Origin: Trichomonas vaginalis G3
Lineage: Eukaryota; Parabasalia; Trichomonadida; Trichomonadidae
NCBI RefSeq assembly: GCF_026262505.1
Contig: NC_067204.1
Location: 19,742,873-19,806,872, forward strand
Direction: 5' to 3'
DNA length: 64,000 nucleotides
Shown: one piece after another, positions 35,774-44,610 of the stretch
How positions within the stretch are numbered: the stretch's first letter is position 1
How the letters are laid out: each line of letters begins with the position of its first letter
Notes under the pieces: model-generated
The model's input: only the letters and a program-made list of their open reading frames with translations
Databases searched by the model: none
What the model was told of the DNA's origin: nothing
Made by a program: the position numbers and the translations under genes

Positions 35774-36352
35774 ATGTCATTTCCGAAAAATAGAAGCGTA
35801 AGTGTTTCAAAAGGTTTAATGGCGGTGGCAGATGTGAAGTTAAATTCACCAACTCAAACAAACAGTCAAAGTGTTGTTGTCAATTTCAAAGACAGAGATG
35901 TTGAAGTGGGGAAACCATACGAAGACGAAAATGGTATAACAATTGTTCCTGTAAAAGAACCAACATATCCTGAAGTTAGCAGAGACTTAAGTTCTGTTGC
36001 AGATATTCGAAACGACTACCAACAACTGAAAGACAAACTTCAAACTCAGGAGAAGATTTGTCAAGCTTTAAGTATAATGTTAAACTTGGTCGAACACAAC
36101 CCTGTAAAAGTGAACTCATATGTCATTGCACCTCATGAAGTTTTGAAAGAACTATTGAAACTTTTGACAGAGGCAGACGATATAAACATCAAAGAAATAG
36201 AACCCGACATTAGTTGCTGTGGTGTTTCATATAATGTCATTGACAAGATATACGTTATGAAAGGAGGTGAAACGTTGAACTTAAAATATAGTTTCCCAGA
36301 CGTTATAAAAATATTTGACGACCACAACATTTCATTAAAATTTATTTGCTAA
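35774..36352 (+). CDS. 192-aa protein (MSFPKN type), copy B
   Basis: Open frame starting MSFPKNRSVSVSKGLMAVAD; this methionine is chosen because it follows TAAGTAAA directly and gives the 18-bp spacing. A polar N-terminal third (VNFKDRDVEVGKPYEDENG) is followed by a short coiled coil (QQLKDKLQTQEKICQALSIM) and an alpha/beta C-terminal domain ending HNISLKFIC. No family recognised. Its position between capsid and penton-like genes suggests a virion or assembly role, which is inference only. Confidence 0.7.
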   Translation: MSFPKNRSVSVSKGLMAVADVKLNSPTQTNSQSVVVNFKDRDVEVGKPYEDENGITIVPVKEPTYPEVSRDLSSVADIRNDYQQLKDKLQTQEKICQALSIMLNLVEHNPVKVNSYVIAPHEVLKELLKLLTEADDINIKEIEPDISCCGVSYNVIDKIYVMKGGETLNLKYSFPDVIKIFDDHNISLKFIC

Positions 36353-36358
36353 GTAAAA

Positions 36359-36589
36359 ATGTCAAAACTTCTTGAAAGATGTTTGAAGAAAAATAATATA
36401 GACTTTATTTCATGTAAAGGACTTTACACACTTTTGAACGATATGAAAGACCCTGTTTTGTTTGTTCGTGTAGACACAGGAAAGTTCTATGTCTTTACAA
36501 AATATTTGAACTTCTTAGACAGAGAACTTCAAGAAACGCCATGTGAAAGTTTAGATGAAGTTCTTCTCCACTTTCAGAAAAACTTTTAA
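36359..36589 (+). CDS. 76-aa protein (MSKLLE type), only in copy B
   Basis: Open frame starting MSKLLERCLKKNNIDFISCK and ending VLLHFQKNF, preceded by TAAGTAAAA. Copy A has no such gene: there the previous gene's end (GCTAAGTAA) joins directly to the penton-like start. Family unknown. The paired TAAGTAA leaders on both sides suggest gain or loss of a small gene cassette. Confidence 0.7.
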   Translation: MSKLLERCLKKNNIDFISCKGLYTLLNDMKDPVLFVRVDTGKFYVFTKYLNFLDRELQETPCESLDEVLLHFQKNF

Positions 36590-36600
36590 ATATATATAAA

Positions 36601-37395
36601 TGGCAGAAGACATAATGGTTTATACTATTACGACTAAAAACCCTGAGTCATATAATTCTATAACAACAAACTTACAAAGTCCTCAAGGACGATATGTAAA
36701 CTAACCTTAAACACAATGACGACTAAAGCCTGTTTTGCTCTTTTGACACCAGAAGACTTTATTGTTGTGAATGGTAAAAAATACTCCTTTGAAGATACTT
36801 ACTCAGATATACCACCAACAGGTTTTGTTGACTTATTTAATACTTTAAGTACGGTGTAACATGTGCTGCAACTAGAGCAGGTTTCATTATGTTTGGATGT
36901 CCGACTGAGTTTACTATAAACGATATGAGCTATAATACAAAACTTATTTCTGGTTTTTACTACCAACAGTTTCCTATAACAGGAAAAGGTGTCATACAAG
37001 GAATGTCTATTCCATTGACATTAAGCACACCAATCTTATATATTGTTTCAAACTTAGGTTCAAAGTGTTATTCGAATGTCGACAGAAACTATTATGACCA
37101 AAAGATACTTATGCGTATAAACAATACTTTCTCTGCTGGTTTGCCTATTGTTCATTCGAATGCAGAATTTTCAACCTTAGTGAACTCAAACACTTTGGCA
37201 AGTATAACGTTGACATTAGTTGACGCAAACTTTGTTCCTGTAAAACTTTTATGTCCTATGTATTTGTCAATGACAGCAGAAAGTTTCGAATTGGAAGATG
37301 CAACTGGTGAAAGTATTGTATTACAAGAACAACTTCAACAACAAATAGCTCAAGAACAACAAATGCAACAAATGGAACAACAAAGTCAAGAATAA
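36601..37395 (+). pseudogene. penton-like minor capsid protein candidate, copy B
   Basis: About 260 codons from MAEDIMVYTITT to a glutamine/methionine-rich tail (QQMQQMEQQSQE). The body is rich in beta-forming residues with turns like TKLISGFYYQQFPITGKG and LTLVDANFVPVKLLCPMY, as expected for a single jelly-roll. Polintons carry a penton-type minor capsid gene close to the major one, which is the main reason for this call. Broken. Confidence 0.5.
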
Positions 37396-37425
37396 AAAAA
37401 TATTATTTTTTTTATTTTTATAAAA

Positions 37426-38660
37426 ATGTACAGAATAGATGTTTCAGATTTTTATGACTTCCAAGCATTCAGAAATATGTGTCCATTTAGAGACTATAAC
37501 AAAGCAGTCGAGATTTGAAACGTTTAGTCATTTATGTTGACTCTGCCCCAGAATGTTATGTCATGAAAGAATGGGATGTTGTCTTTAACAAACCAAGAGC
37601 AACAATAGTGTCTGAACAAGAATGTAGACAGAAACTTAAGAAAATAAAAGTTGTACAAGTTGGTATGAAGATGTTAGATGCTTGGGATATCTTATTGTCA
37701 AAGTTAGAAGATTTTTCAGTTCGAGGTATAAAGTTCTATACACCTTCTCCAAACTTCTATTCTATCTTCACTGGATATAAATACGAACAAGTAGAATGGA
37801 AAGAAAATATTATAGAAGCTTGGTTAGACCATGTCAAAGAAATTATATGCAATGGAAACGAAAAGGTTTATGAGTATATCTTATGTTGGTTTGCAAACAT
37901 CTTACAACATCCAAGTGCTAAAAATGAAACTGCTCTCATTATAATTGGAAAACAAGGAACTGGTAAGAACACATTCTTTACAGATATTTTGTGCAAACTG
38001 TTAGAAGGTTATTCGAATCCGAATATGACAAACTTAGAAAACATCTGCGGTAAATTTAACTCCTCAATTGAGAATATGAAACTTATAGTTTGCAATGAAC
38101 TTCAAAGTATAGATACAACAAAAGTTTTAAACTCAGATGCTTTGAAGAGTCTTATAACAGATAAAGTTGGAGTTGTTGAAAGAAAGTATAAAGACTCAAG
38201 AGTTTGTGAGAATGTTGCAAACTTCATTATGGTTTCAAACAATGCTGTTCCGATGAAGTTAGAAAGTTCTGACAGAAGATATGTAGTTGTCAGAACGTCA
38301 GATTCTCATATGCAAGATACAGAATATTTTGACGACTTAGCAGAAACTTTGACATCTGACTTTTACAACCACTTGTTCTCATATTTCATGACATTAGATA
38401 TTTCTAAGTTCAATCCAAGACAAATTCCACATACAGAAGAGAGACAAACATTGTTAGAAGCAAACAAGAGTGTATATGAACTGTTCATAGAAGAAAGCGA
38501 CTTTGTGTCATTAGATGAAAGGTCTTTATATGATTCGTATAAACAATATTGTCAAGAATATGGTTATATGGCAGCTTCTAAACGAACATTCTTGGCAAAT
38601 GTCAAAAGTCTTTTAGATGTTCAGAATGGTGTATATACAAAGAAAAATTTTTCTGAGTAA
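37426..38660 (+). pseudogene. SF3 (D5-like) replicative helicase, copy B
   Basis: About 410 codons. The C-terminal two thirds is a superfamily 3 ATPase: Walker A ALIIIGKQGTGKNTFF, Walker B MKLIVCNELQS, motif C NFIMVSNNAVPMK with the sensor asparagine, followed by the SSDRRYVVVRTS block typical of the D5/phage and virus primase-helicase group. The N-terminal part (YRIDVSDFYDFQAFRNMCPF) is not recognised as a primase. It would unwind element DNA for replication. Preceded by TTTTTATAAAA directly before the start. Broken. Confidence 0.82.
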
Positions 38661-38696
38661 ATTTTAAAAAAAATATTTTTTATCCGATAGAAAAAG

Positions 38697-39116
38697 ATGG
38701 CAAAATTCATCTCAGTAAATAAGTACATGACAGAAGTCAAAGATAAGTTAGCTCCATTCGCATATTTGAATGTTTACTTCTACCATTTTGAAAAGTCTTC
38801 ATTCAGCAAAGTTTGGAACATCGAACCAGTTAAGTTTGCTATTGTTAGAAAAAGTGGTGCAACTTTTGAAGACTTAGACATAGAAGGTTTGTTAGCAGTC
38901 AAAGAAAGTTTTGACAGAAGGTTCTCAAAACTCGAAGAAGGTAAAGCATACAAACTTGTTATACCTTATGAACCAAAGAAAGCAGACGACTATGAATATT
39001 ATGAGTCTAAGATAGTTGAAGTTCAAGGTAAATTGGGTAAAAAGATTTTAGAGTCTAAGCCAGTGTTTGCTCCTAAAGAGGAAGAGAACATTGACATTGA
39101 CCCAGAAATGTTCTAA
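38697..39116 (+). CDS. 139-aa protein (MAKFIS type), copy B
   Basis: Open frame, MAKFISVNKYMTEVKDKLAP at the start, beta-rich middle (VKFAIVRKSGATFEDL, KAYKLVIPYEPKK) and an acidic end (EEENIDIDPEMF). The size and the acidic tail recall single-stranded DNA-binding proteins, and the neighbours are a helicase and an ATPase, but no motif proves it. It ends convergently with the next gene across a perfect 16-bp A/T palindrome. It is far more different from its copy-A counterpart than the surrounding genes are. Confidence 0.7.
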   Translation: MAKFISVNKYMTEVKDKLAPFAYLNVYFYHFEKSSFSKVWNIEPVKFAIVRKSGATFEDLDIEGLLAVKESFDRRFSKLEEGKAYKLVIPYEPKKADDYEYYESKIVEVQGKLGKKILESKPVFAPKEEENIDIDPEMF

Positions 39117-39132
39117 AAATAAAATTTTATTT
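39117..39132. terminator. palindromic A/T spacer between convergent genes
   Basis: The only sequence between the two stop codons is AAATAAAATTTTATTT, a perfect palindrome. Both stops read TAAA, so each strand carries the UAAA-type 3' signal known in trichomonads. The same spacer is present in copy A near 18702-18717. Confidence 0.5.
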
Positions 39133-39585
39133 TTACATGTCAAATTTCTTTTTCTCTGGAACTGGTTCAGGTTCTTTCTTCTCTTCTTCTACTTTCTTTT
39201 CTTTCTTTTCTCTCTTCTTCTTTTCTGGTGGAGTTATGTCAAATTTGGCGCAACCATATTTATGTAAAAGTTCTTTGTCCTTTAATAGCTCATCTATTCT
39301 GTTTTCTATTTCATCTTCAAGAACAGCGCATGTGTCTTCTTTGCATTCTAAGAAGTTTTGTTGGACTTCATCTCTCCAAGAGGCGTCATCTCTGTCAACA
39401 AGTCTGTCATTGACAAATTTTAAGACTGCTCTGCTTAATGTTTTATGGTTCTTGTCATATTCCCAGAAACAGAACTTTAGAACAAATTCACCTTTCTTGT
39501 TTACACTATGTAAGATTTTATGGTCGACAGAAGTTTTAGAGTCAAAAAGCTTGTCTCGAATATAGATAGCGAAATCACTAGACAT
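39133..39585 (-). CDS. 150-aa protein with basic/acidic charged tail (MSSDF type), copy B
   Basis: Open frame. The N-terminal domain of about 110 residues (MSSDFAIYIRDKLFDSKT, FWEYDKNHKTLSRAVLKFVN) is followed by a long charged tail of lysine and glutamate with prolines (PPEKKKREKKEKKVEEEKK, ending EPVPEKKKFDM). No family recognised. A tail like this could bind DNA or other proteins. It shares a 36-bp divergent promoter with the packaging ATPase. Confidence 0.68.
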   Translation of the reverse strand: MSSDFAIYIRDKLFDSKTSVDHKILHSVNKKGEFVLKFCFWEYDKNHKTLSRAVLKFVNDRLVDRDDASWRDEVQQNFLECKEDTCAVLEDEIENRIDELLKDKELLHKYGCAKFDITPPEKKKREKKEKKVEEEKKEPEPVPEKKKFDM

Positions 39586-39621
39586 TTTCTAAAAGATAAA
39601 AATTTTAATTTTTCTAAAAAT
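39586..39621. promoter_or_regulatory. 36-bp divergent promoter of the packaging ATPase
   Basis: Pure A/T-rich spacer with the inverted motif TTCTAAAAGATAAAAATTTT / AATTTTTCTAAAAAT, so TTTCTAAAA faces both genes. It is conserved in copy A (18214-18249). Confidence 0.5.
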
Positions 39622-40497
39622 ATGTTAGAAAAAAAGTTTGCTGACATTGACAAGAAATTTGAGAATGTTTTAAACAAGAACAAGAGGAAGTTAGAAAATG
39701 CTCAGATAAAGCCTATACATGAAAAGTTCTTATTTGCTCAGAATGGTATAACAGGTCTAATCGCACCACCTGGGTCGGGTAAGACTTTCACTTATCTTAA
39801 AATGGCTGCACAACAACAAGAACTAGATGAGAAGAACCCATTCTATGAGTTAGTTGTTATTTGTAGTACTTCTGGTCAATTTGACCAAACCGTCAATTCG
39901 TTCAAAGATATTATAAAGAAGTCTAAGTTAGTATGTATAAAGGATACTGAGTTGTTAGATTGGATAAAGAAGTACCAAAGAAGAGTTTTGAAGTATAATG
40001 CTATAAATGAGTATATAAATTCTAAGTTTAAAGACCCAAATGAGGAAATGCAGAGAATATTAGAGAAGAAACACTTCAGAAACAAACAGAAAGAGATAGA
40101 ATACATTTCGAAGAAATTGCAATCTTACGATTGGAAGACTTACCCTCATAGATGTCTTCTTATTTTAGATGACTTTGCTTCTCATCCTTTGTTAAAGAAC
40201 AGAGAACAAGATATGTGTCGAATTCTTAAGAAGCTCAGACACTTTAACATCTCAGTCGTAATATGTGTACAGACAGCAAAGAGTTTAAGTAAGGATGTTA
40301 AAAGAATACTTACTGACATAATACTTTTCCCCGGATTGTCCGAAGACGATTTCATGGAACTTATGAAAGAGTCCATGGCAGGTAAGTTTGACAGACATGA
40401 ACTATGGGAGAAGTACAAAGTCATACAAGACCCTCATACTTCTTTCAGAATTCATATCTACGCAAACAAAGTTCAAATTGTAAAAAGTCAAGCTTGA
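39622..40497 (+). CDS. A32/FtsK-type DNA packaging ATPase, copy B
   Basis: Open, 291 residues from this methionine; an upstream in-frame extension is ignored because it would overlap the divergent gene. Walker A is APPGSGKT (residues 48-55), Walker B CLLILDD (about 178-184), followed by the LKKLRHFNISVVICVQT block with the sensor glutamine that marks the A32/FtsK-HerA packaging group. It would pump element DNA into a capsid. A lysine-rich N-terminal helix precedes the motor. The last codons are duplicated in the 31-bp direct repeat that flanks the next feature. Confidence 0.85.
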   Translation: MLEKKFADIDKKFENVLNKNKRKLENAQIKPIHEKFLFAQNGITGLIAPPGSGKTFTYLKMAAQQQELDEKNPFYELVVICSTSGQFDQTVNSFKDIIKKSKLVCIKDTELLDWIKKYQRRVLKYNAINEYINSKFKDPNEEMQRILEKKHFRNKQKEIEYISKKLQSYDWKTYPHRCLLILDDFASHPLLKNREQDMCRILKKLRHFNISVVICVQTAKSLSKDVKRILTDIILFPGLSEDDFMELMKESMAGKFDRHELWEKYKVIQDPHTSFRIHIYANKVQIVKSQA

Positions 40498-40746
40498 AAA
40501 ATAAAGAGTTCATTTACTCTGCTTGTTTGAAGGCGACCCCGAAAGAAGTCGGTCTCGCTGTGCTTCACTGTTTTCATAGAGTTTTGGCGACTGGGGTTTT
40601 TTAACTACTCGCTGTTCTTCACTGTTTTCATACGGAATCTCTTCCCTCGGTTTTCCGAGGGAAGCAAGCATATGCCATTTTACTCAGATTTTTGTTGCTG
40701 AATTCAGCAACAAAATTCAAATTGTAAAAAGTCAAGCTTGAAAAAT
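40472..40746. repeat. 244-bp insert between 31-bp direct repeats, with perfect hairpins
   Basis: The 31 bases ending AAGTCAAGCTTGAAAAAT occur at 40472-40502 and 40716-40746, but only once in copy A. Between them lies extra sequence with a 10-bp stem and TTTT loop (40641-40664, CTTCCCTCGG and its inverse) and a 26-bp perfect palindrome (40690-40715, centre GAATTC). A direct repeat of the CGCTGTKCTTCACTGTTTTC type is also present. The duplicated 31 bases include the ATPase stop codon, so the ATPase end is kept. Confidence 0.75.
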
Positions 40747-40760
40747 CTAAGTGTTTAGTC

Positions 40761-40939
40761 TTAGTAAGATGGTAGCTTCTTAAAGCATATGCCGTCCTTG
40801 AGTTTTATGTACGTGAAGAGAAGTACAATGAATTCAATTACGAGTACAATTGCAATGACAACTAAGGCAACTATTTTTGTCTTTTGCCAGCAAGAGTACT
40901 TCTTCTCTTCCAATGGTTCGGCAGAACTTACTCACTCAT
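40761..40939 (-). pseudogene. single-pass membrane protein, copy B
   Basis: Counterpart of 17138-17317 with the same membrane helix. Broken near its start. Confidence 0.55.
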
Positions 40940-40982
40940 GAGAAATGCCAAAACGGTTTAATAGAAAAAGTGTCATTTTTTC

Positions 40983-41177
40983 ATGTCCGAAGACTCGAAG
41001 GTGCAACACTTCCAAAATACCGACGAACTCAGAAGAGCAGCATGGCAGTATCTTCTTGACAACTTCTTTGAGTTCTCCAGGTACACCTTGGAAAATGCTG
41101 AAGAACTCCGACATAGAGAATTTGGAGAAATTGCACTCCAATACTACATTGACAAACAAAGGGTAAACAAAGGGTAA
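40983..41177 (+). CDS. 64-aa helical protein (MSEDSK type), copy B
   Basis: Open frame with strongly helical composition: KVQHFQNTDELRRAAWQYLL, then FFEFSRYTLENAEELRHREF. Followed by a short tandem of GTAAACAAAGG at its end (41160-41185). No family recognised. Confidence 0.55.
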   Translation: MSEDSKVQHFQNTDELRRAAWQYLLDNFFEFSRYTLENAEELRHREFGEIALQYYIDKQRVNKG

Positions 41178-41228
41178 ACAAAGGGTAAAATAAGACTAAA
41201 AACTTAACGTTTAAAAAGTGACATTTTT

Positions 41229-41429
41229 ATGAGCTCCGAGTCACCGAGAAAACTTGGTCAGATGTTAGCAGCTTACTTCCCTGAGGAGGATGGAAGCGTT
41301 ACATACGTAAGGTTCAAAAACAACGAACCTGGAATTGCGTACCAAATTCGCAATTACATGACCATGGAAGAGTACGAAAGGTTCCTACAAGAGAAACCAG
41401 CTCTAAACAACTCAGAAAAGAAAGAATAA
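41229..41429 (+). CDS. 66-aa protein (MSSESPRK type), copy B
   Basis: Open frame. The core DGSVTYVRFKNNEPGIAYQI followed by RNYMTMEEYERFLQEKP looks like a small folded domain, with a lysine-rich end. Unknown family. The leader is AAAAAGTGACATTTTT, shared with other genes of this block. Confidence 0.6.
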   Translation: MSSESPRKLGQMLAAYFPEEDGSVTYVRFKNNEPGIAYQIRNYMTMEEYERFLQEKPALNNSEKKE

Positions 41430-41457
41430 AAAGTTTAACTCGTAATTGTTTATTTTT

Positions 41458-42027
41458 TTACTTGTATGGGCAAGCTGCAAGAATGAAGTCGACTATCTCA
41501 GTCTTTGTCTTGACCAGTTGGACGGCTCTTGCGAGTACGTCTGTTTTGCGGTCTCCAGCTGGTGTCTGACCTTCGTAATTGCGCATGTTCTTGAGAGCTC
41601 CAACTGTAAATGGTTGTAGGATGAAGAGTCTCTCAGACTGCTTGAGGTAGTCTTCACGGTCACGAACCGAATCTGTGGTACGAGTCGAATTGGTCGACCT
41701 TAGGGAAGAGACTGAAAGCCTGTCGTCTTCCATAGGAGCTGTAGCATACTCTTTGCGTAAGCGGTTCAGACCTTCTTCGAAGTCTTGGTCTCTCTTGGAC
41801 TGAGATTGGAATTGGAATTGCTGGGGTGGAGCTTGCTGGAACATCCAAGGGTTGGGGAAGTAAGGCATAGGCTGAGGAGGGTAGTTCGGGAAGCCTTGTG
41901 GTAGGTAGTAACCTTGAGGTGGAAATTGGTAGTAATTCGGAGGTACTTGCTGGAACTGAGGTGCAGGGGCTGGTGCTTTAGGTTCCTCTGGTTTGGGAAT
42001 GGACTCGGTTGGTGGGACGTCGGACAT
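41458..42027 (-). CDS. proline/glutamine-rich protein (MSDVPP type), copy B
   Basis: Open, about 189 residues. The N-terminal half is disordered, rich in proline, glutamine, tyrosine and phenylalanine (PPNYYQFPPQGYYLPQGFPN). The C-terminal half is helical and charged (DFEEGLNRLRKEYATAP, SLRSTNSTRTTDSVRDRE), ending VDFILAACPYK. The start was set at MSDVPP, since a frame extends further upstream towards the minisatellite but that sequence differs in copy A. No family recognised. The codon choice (CTC, GAG, AAG, CCA) differs from that of the capsid genes. Confidence 0.65.
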   Translation of the reverse strand: MSDVPPTESIPKPEEPKAPAPAPQFQQVPPNYYQFPPQGYYLPQGFPNYPPQPMPYFPNPWMFQQAPPQQFQFQSQSKRDQDFEEGLNRLRKEYATAPMEDDRLSVSSLRSTNSTRTTDSVRDREDYLKQSERLFILQPFTVGALKNMRNYEGQTPAGDRKTDVLARAVQLVKTKTEIVDFILAACPYK

Positions 42028-42061
42028 TCGTTTGTGGCTTAACCGTCGGACCACAACGATA

Positions 42062-42340
42062 AAAATCTCTGCTACTAGCAGTACTGCTACTGACAGTAGC
42101 AGTACTTTTACTGACAGTAGCAGTACTTTTTCTGACAGTAGCAGTACTTTTACTGACAGTAGCAGTACTTTATCGTCGAAAACCCTCTCAAATTTTCCTT
42201 TTTTCTGCTCCTAGCAGTACTGCTACTGACAGTAGCAGTACTTTTACTGACAGTAGCAGTACTTTTTCTGACAGTAGCAGTACTTTTACTGACAGTAGCA
42301 GTACTTTTTCTGACAGTAGCAGTACTTTTACTGACAGTAG
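42062..42340. repeat. palindromic 21-bp minisatellite, copy B
   Basis: About eleven units of CAGTACTTTTACTGACAGTAG in two blocks, split by a spacer shared with copy A (TTATCGTCGAAAACCCTCTC). It ends two bases before a start codon and fills the divergent promoter of the genes at 42027 and 42343. Unit junctions form CTGCTACTGACAGTAGCAG. Confidence 0.85.
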
Positions 42341-42342
42341 CA

Positions 42343-42709
42343 ATGGTCGAGGTCGAACCTACCGACGAGGCAATTTACCTAATTGAAATTAACGAGCTTG
42401 TTAAAGACTTCCTCAGGCAGAATGTAAAAGGCAAGCTTGTTAACTGTTGGATAACGGGAAGGGCTGCCTTGAATCTCGAGACTTCGACTGGAATTCCAAT
42501 TCAAATACCAGACGGGACAGCCTACGACGACATAAAGCAAGCAAAGAAAGAAGCTCTTCTCAAGTTCTTTGCCAAGCGTCCTTGGATACTACTTCCAAAC
42601 AGAGAGAACCCTTTCCCAAGAATGAGCCAAATTCTCAAGGGTCTCCTTCACTTCTCGGTCAGCCGTTCTACATAACCTGTGAAGGCGACATCCAACCACC
42701 AGTTCAGTA
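42343..42709 (+). pseudogene. conserved element protein (MVEVEP type), copy B
   Basis: Counterpart of 15410-15775, with around one residue in ten changed. Broken near its end. It starts directly at the end of the minisatellite. Confidence 0.6.
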
Positions 42710-42753
42710 AACCTTAACGTTTAGAGTAAAAACATTTTTTTCATTTTTTGAAT

Positions 42754-42960
42754 GAAGCAAGTTAAATTCGTCCCACACCAATCTCAATGGACCGATGAGA
42801 AGTTTCAAGCCATGTTGAAGACGTTGAGAACGACATAGACGACGCGAACTTGAAGGAGCTCAAATCACAATTGCAACCAAAATTGCAGGAGTCAAGGAAC
42901 AGATAGCTCCACTTAAAGCTACCAAAGCTACTCTTGACCTCATGGATAGTTACCGTTAGA
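42754..42960 (+). pseudogene. small helical protein, only in copy B
   Basis: Starts MKQVKFVPHQSQWTDEKFQA. The composition is helical and charged, codons are GC-richer. No counterpart in A or D. Broken. Confidence 0.4.
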
Positions 42961-43332
42961 TGTCAAGAGTGAATAAGACAATTAAAATTAAAACTTCTAA
43001 ACTACGAAGCTATACTCCAAAAGTTAGCAGAAATGAGAAGACTTTACCAGAGCTACTTACATGTAAGGACTTACCTTCAAGCAGTCCGACCAAAGATGAT
43101 TTTCTGACATTGTCCCAATTTTGTCCGAAAGTCAGCTCAGATGTTTTGAACTGCCCCAACATATCCAGAATATGAAAATTTGCCTGAACTCTTCCGCAAT
43201 CTCAAAAAAACGTTTTTGGTTCTCATGTTCCAAACTTTTATCGGAAGAGACAACAAACGTTCAGAAGAAGAACAAGATATTATTTTAAACTTGTTGTATG
43301 ACTTAACTGTCATAACAAAGCTTTTGAAGTAA
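42960..43332 (+). pseudogene. small lysine-rich gene, only in copy B
   Basis: Begins MSRVNKTIKIKTSK. Composition looks coding but it is broken. It overlaps the preceding gene's stop by one base. Unknown function. Confidence 0.35.
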
Positions 43333-43362
43333 AACCGTCATTCTCAAACCACTTCATTTTCG

Positions 43363-44042
43363 ATGTCCGAACAAGCACCGAAGCCAAACTCAATGGCAGA
43401 TGCCTTTCAAGGTTGCCAGACAAGCGCCCAATTCAAATTCAAATTGCCCAATTGAAAGCTCATCTGACAAACACCTAAGACTCTCCAAAGTTGTCTTATG
43501 ACAGAGATGACCAAGCTCAAAGCCGATGTCCTCATGAACCAAGCTTCCAATGAGAAATGCCTGAACGATTTCGCGGAAACCTTGCGCAATTACGAGAGAG
43601 AGAACCGAGACCTTTCCAGACTCATCTACCGTTTCTTCGAAGAGATAGATGCCATCTGGAAGGTACTCGGAAAGGACAGAACCTCCAACACCGTAATTCG
43701 TGAACACAGAATTGAAGAAGGAATTGTCGAGGAAGAAGAGAAACACGAAGAAGAGGAAGAGGAAGAAGAGGAAGAAGAGAAACACGAAGAAGAGGAAGTT
43801 TGGGCAACCCTTGTTGCCGATGACACTTACGAAATTTCCCAACCCTACCCATACAAAATCCGCAACAGGGAGACCGGCAAGGTTCTAACCCCAGTCCTCA
43901 ACAACTTGGGACACTTGAACCTTAACCTTCGGAATCGCGGTTCAATCTCCATGGCAAGCTTGTCGCAATTCAATGGGTTCCAAATCCAGGCAAGAACGAA
44001 GGTCAGACCACATTGACGGTGACAAGCTCAACAAACCGTTAA
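43363..44042 (+). pseudogene. coiled-coil/acidic protein, only in copy B
   Basis: Starts MSEQAPKPNSMADAFQG. A helical segment (EMTKLKADVLMNQASNEKCL) is followed by a run of glutamate with histidine and lysine (EEEKHEEEEEEEEEEEK) and a beta-rich end. GC-rich codons. Broken. No counterpart in A or D. Confidence 0.45.
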
Positions 44043-44111
44043 GGAGAACTCGAGTGGTTCTAAGAGTAAAAAAATTTATTTTAGGGGGAAACCCCAAGTA
44101 AATTTAGGTGT

Positions 44112-44420
44112 TTATTTGGATAAGTATGTTAAATTAAGGTCAATTTGCAAAATTAGTTCCCGACCTTTGAATTGGACTCTTTCGTTCTCCCAGTTGCGTA
44201 GGAGGTCGTCCCAGAGGAGTTGTAGAATTGCCAATCCAAGGACGATTTGTCCCCAGGCATTGAGGATGTACTGCTCGTAGAGTTTCATGACCTCTGCCTT
44301 GCCACCAGACACCCTCTCCCTTGGAACGTAAGGCTTCTTCGAAGTGCTCGAATGCGATTGGCGCATGACCATCCGAAATGACACTTTTTGTCCGTTGGTC
44401 AATGTTCTGTCTCGTGCCAT
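44112..44420 (-). pseudogene. ~100-aa protein with one hydrophobic helix, only in copy B
   Basis: Frame from MARDRTLTNGQK with a hydrophobic helix (AWGQIVLGLAILQLLWDDLL) and a basic end. It may be a membrane-associated small protein. No counterpart in A or D. Uncertain. Confidence 0.4.
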
Positions 44421-44610
44421 AGTCGACGAAAATACAGACAAACAGGTTATATATGAGTTTGAGACCAAGAATGGTGTAACTCGACCTGTCCGATTCAAAG
44501 ACTCCGAGGGCGACCATGAAATTAACGGAAATTACCTAGGAAGGAATATAAAATGGACTGGTGCCACCACCTCCACCTCCACCACCTTTACCTGTTCCTC
44601 AAGTAAATAA
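44421..44610 (+). other. possible short coding segment, only in copy B
   Basis: Open frame with coding-like content (DKQVIYEFETKNGVTRPV) and a threonine/serine-rich end (TTSTSTTFTCSSSK). No convincing start of its own. It overlaps the leader of the minus-strand gene. Confidence 0.25.

Noticed and set aside
43626-43852. Serine/leucine-rich minus-strand frames
   Set aside because: Antisense of the glutamate-rich stretch of the plus-strand gene at 43363-44042.
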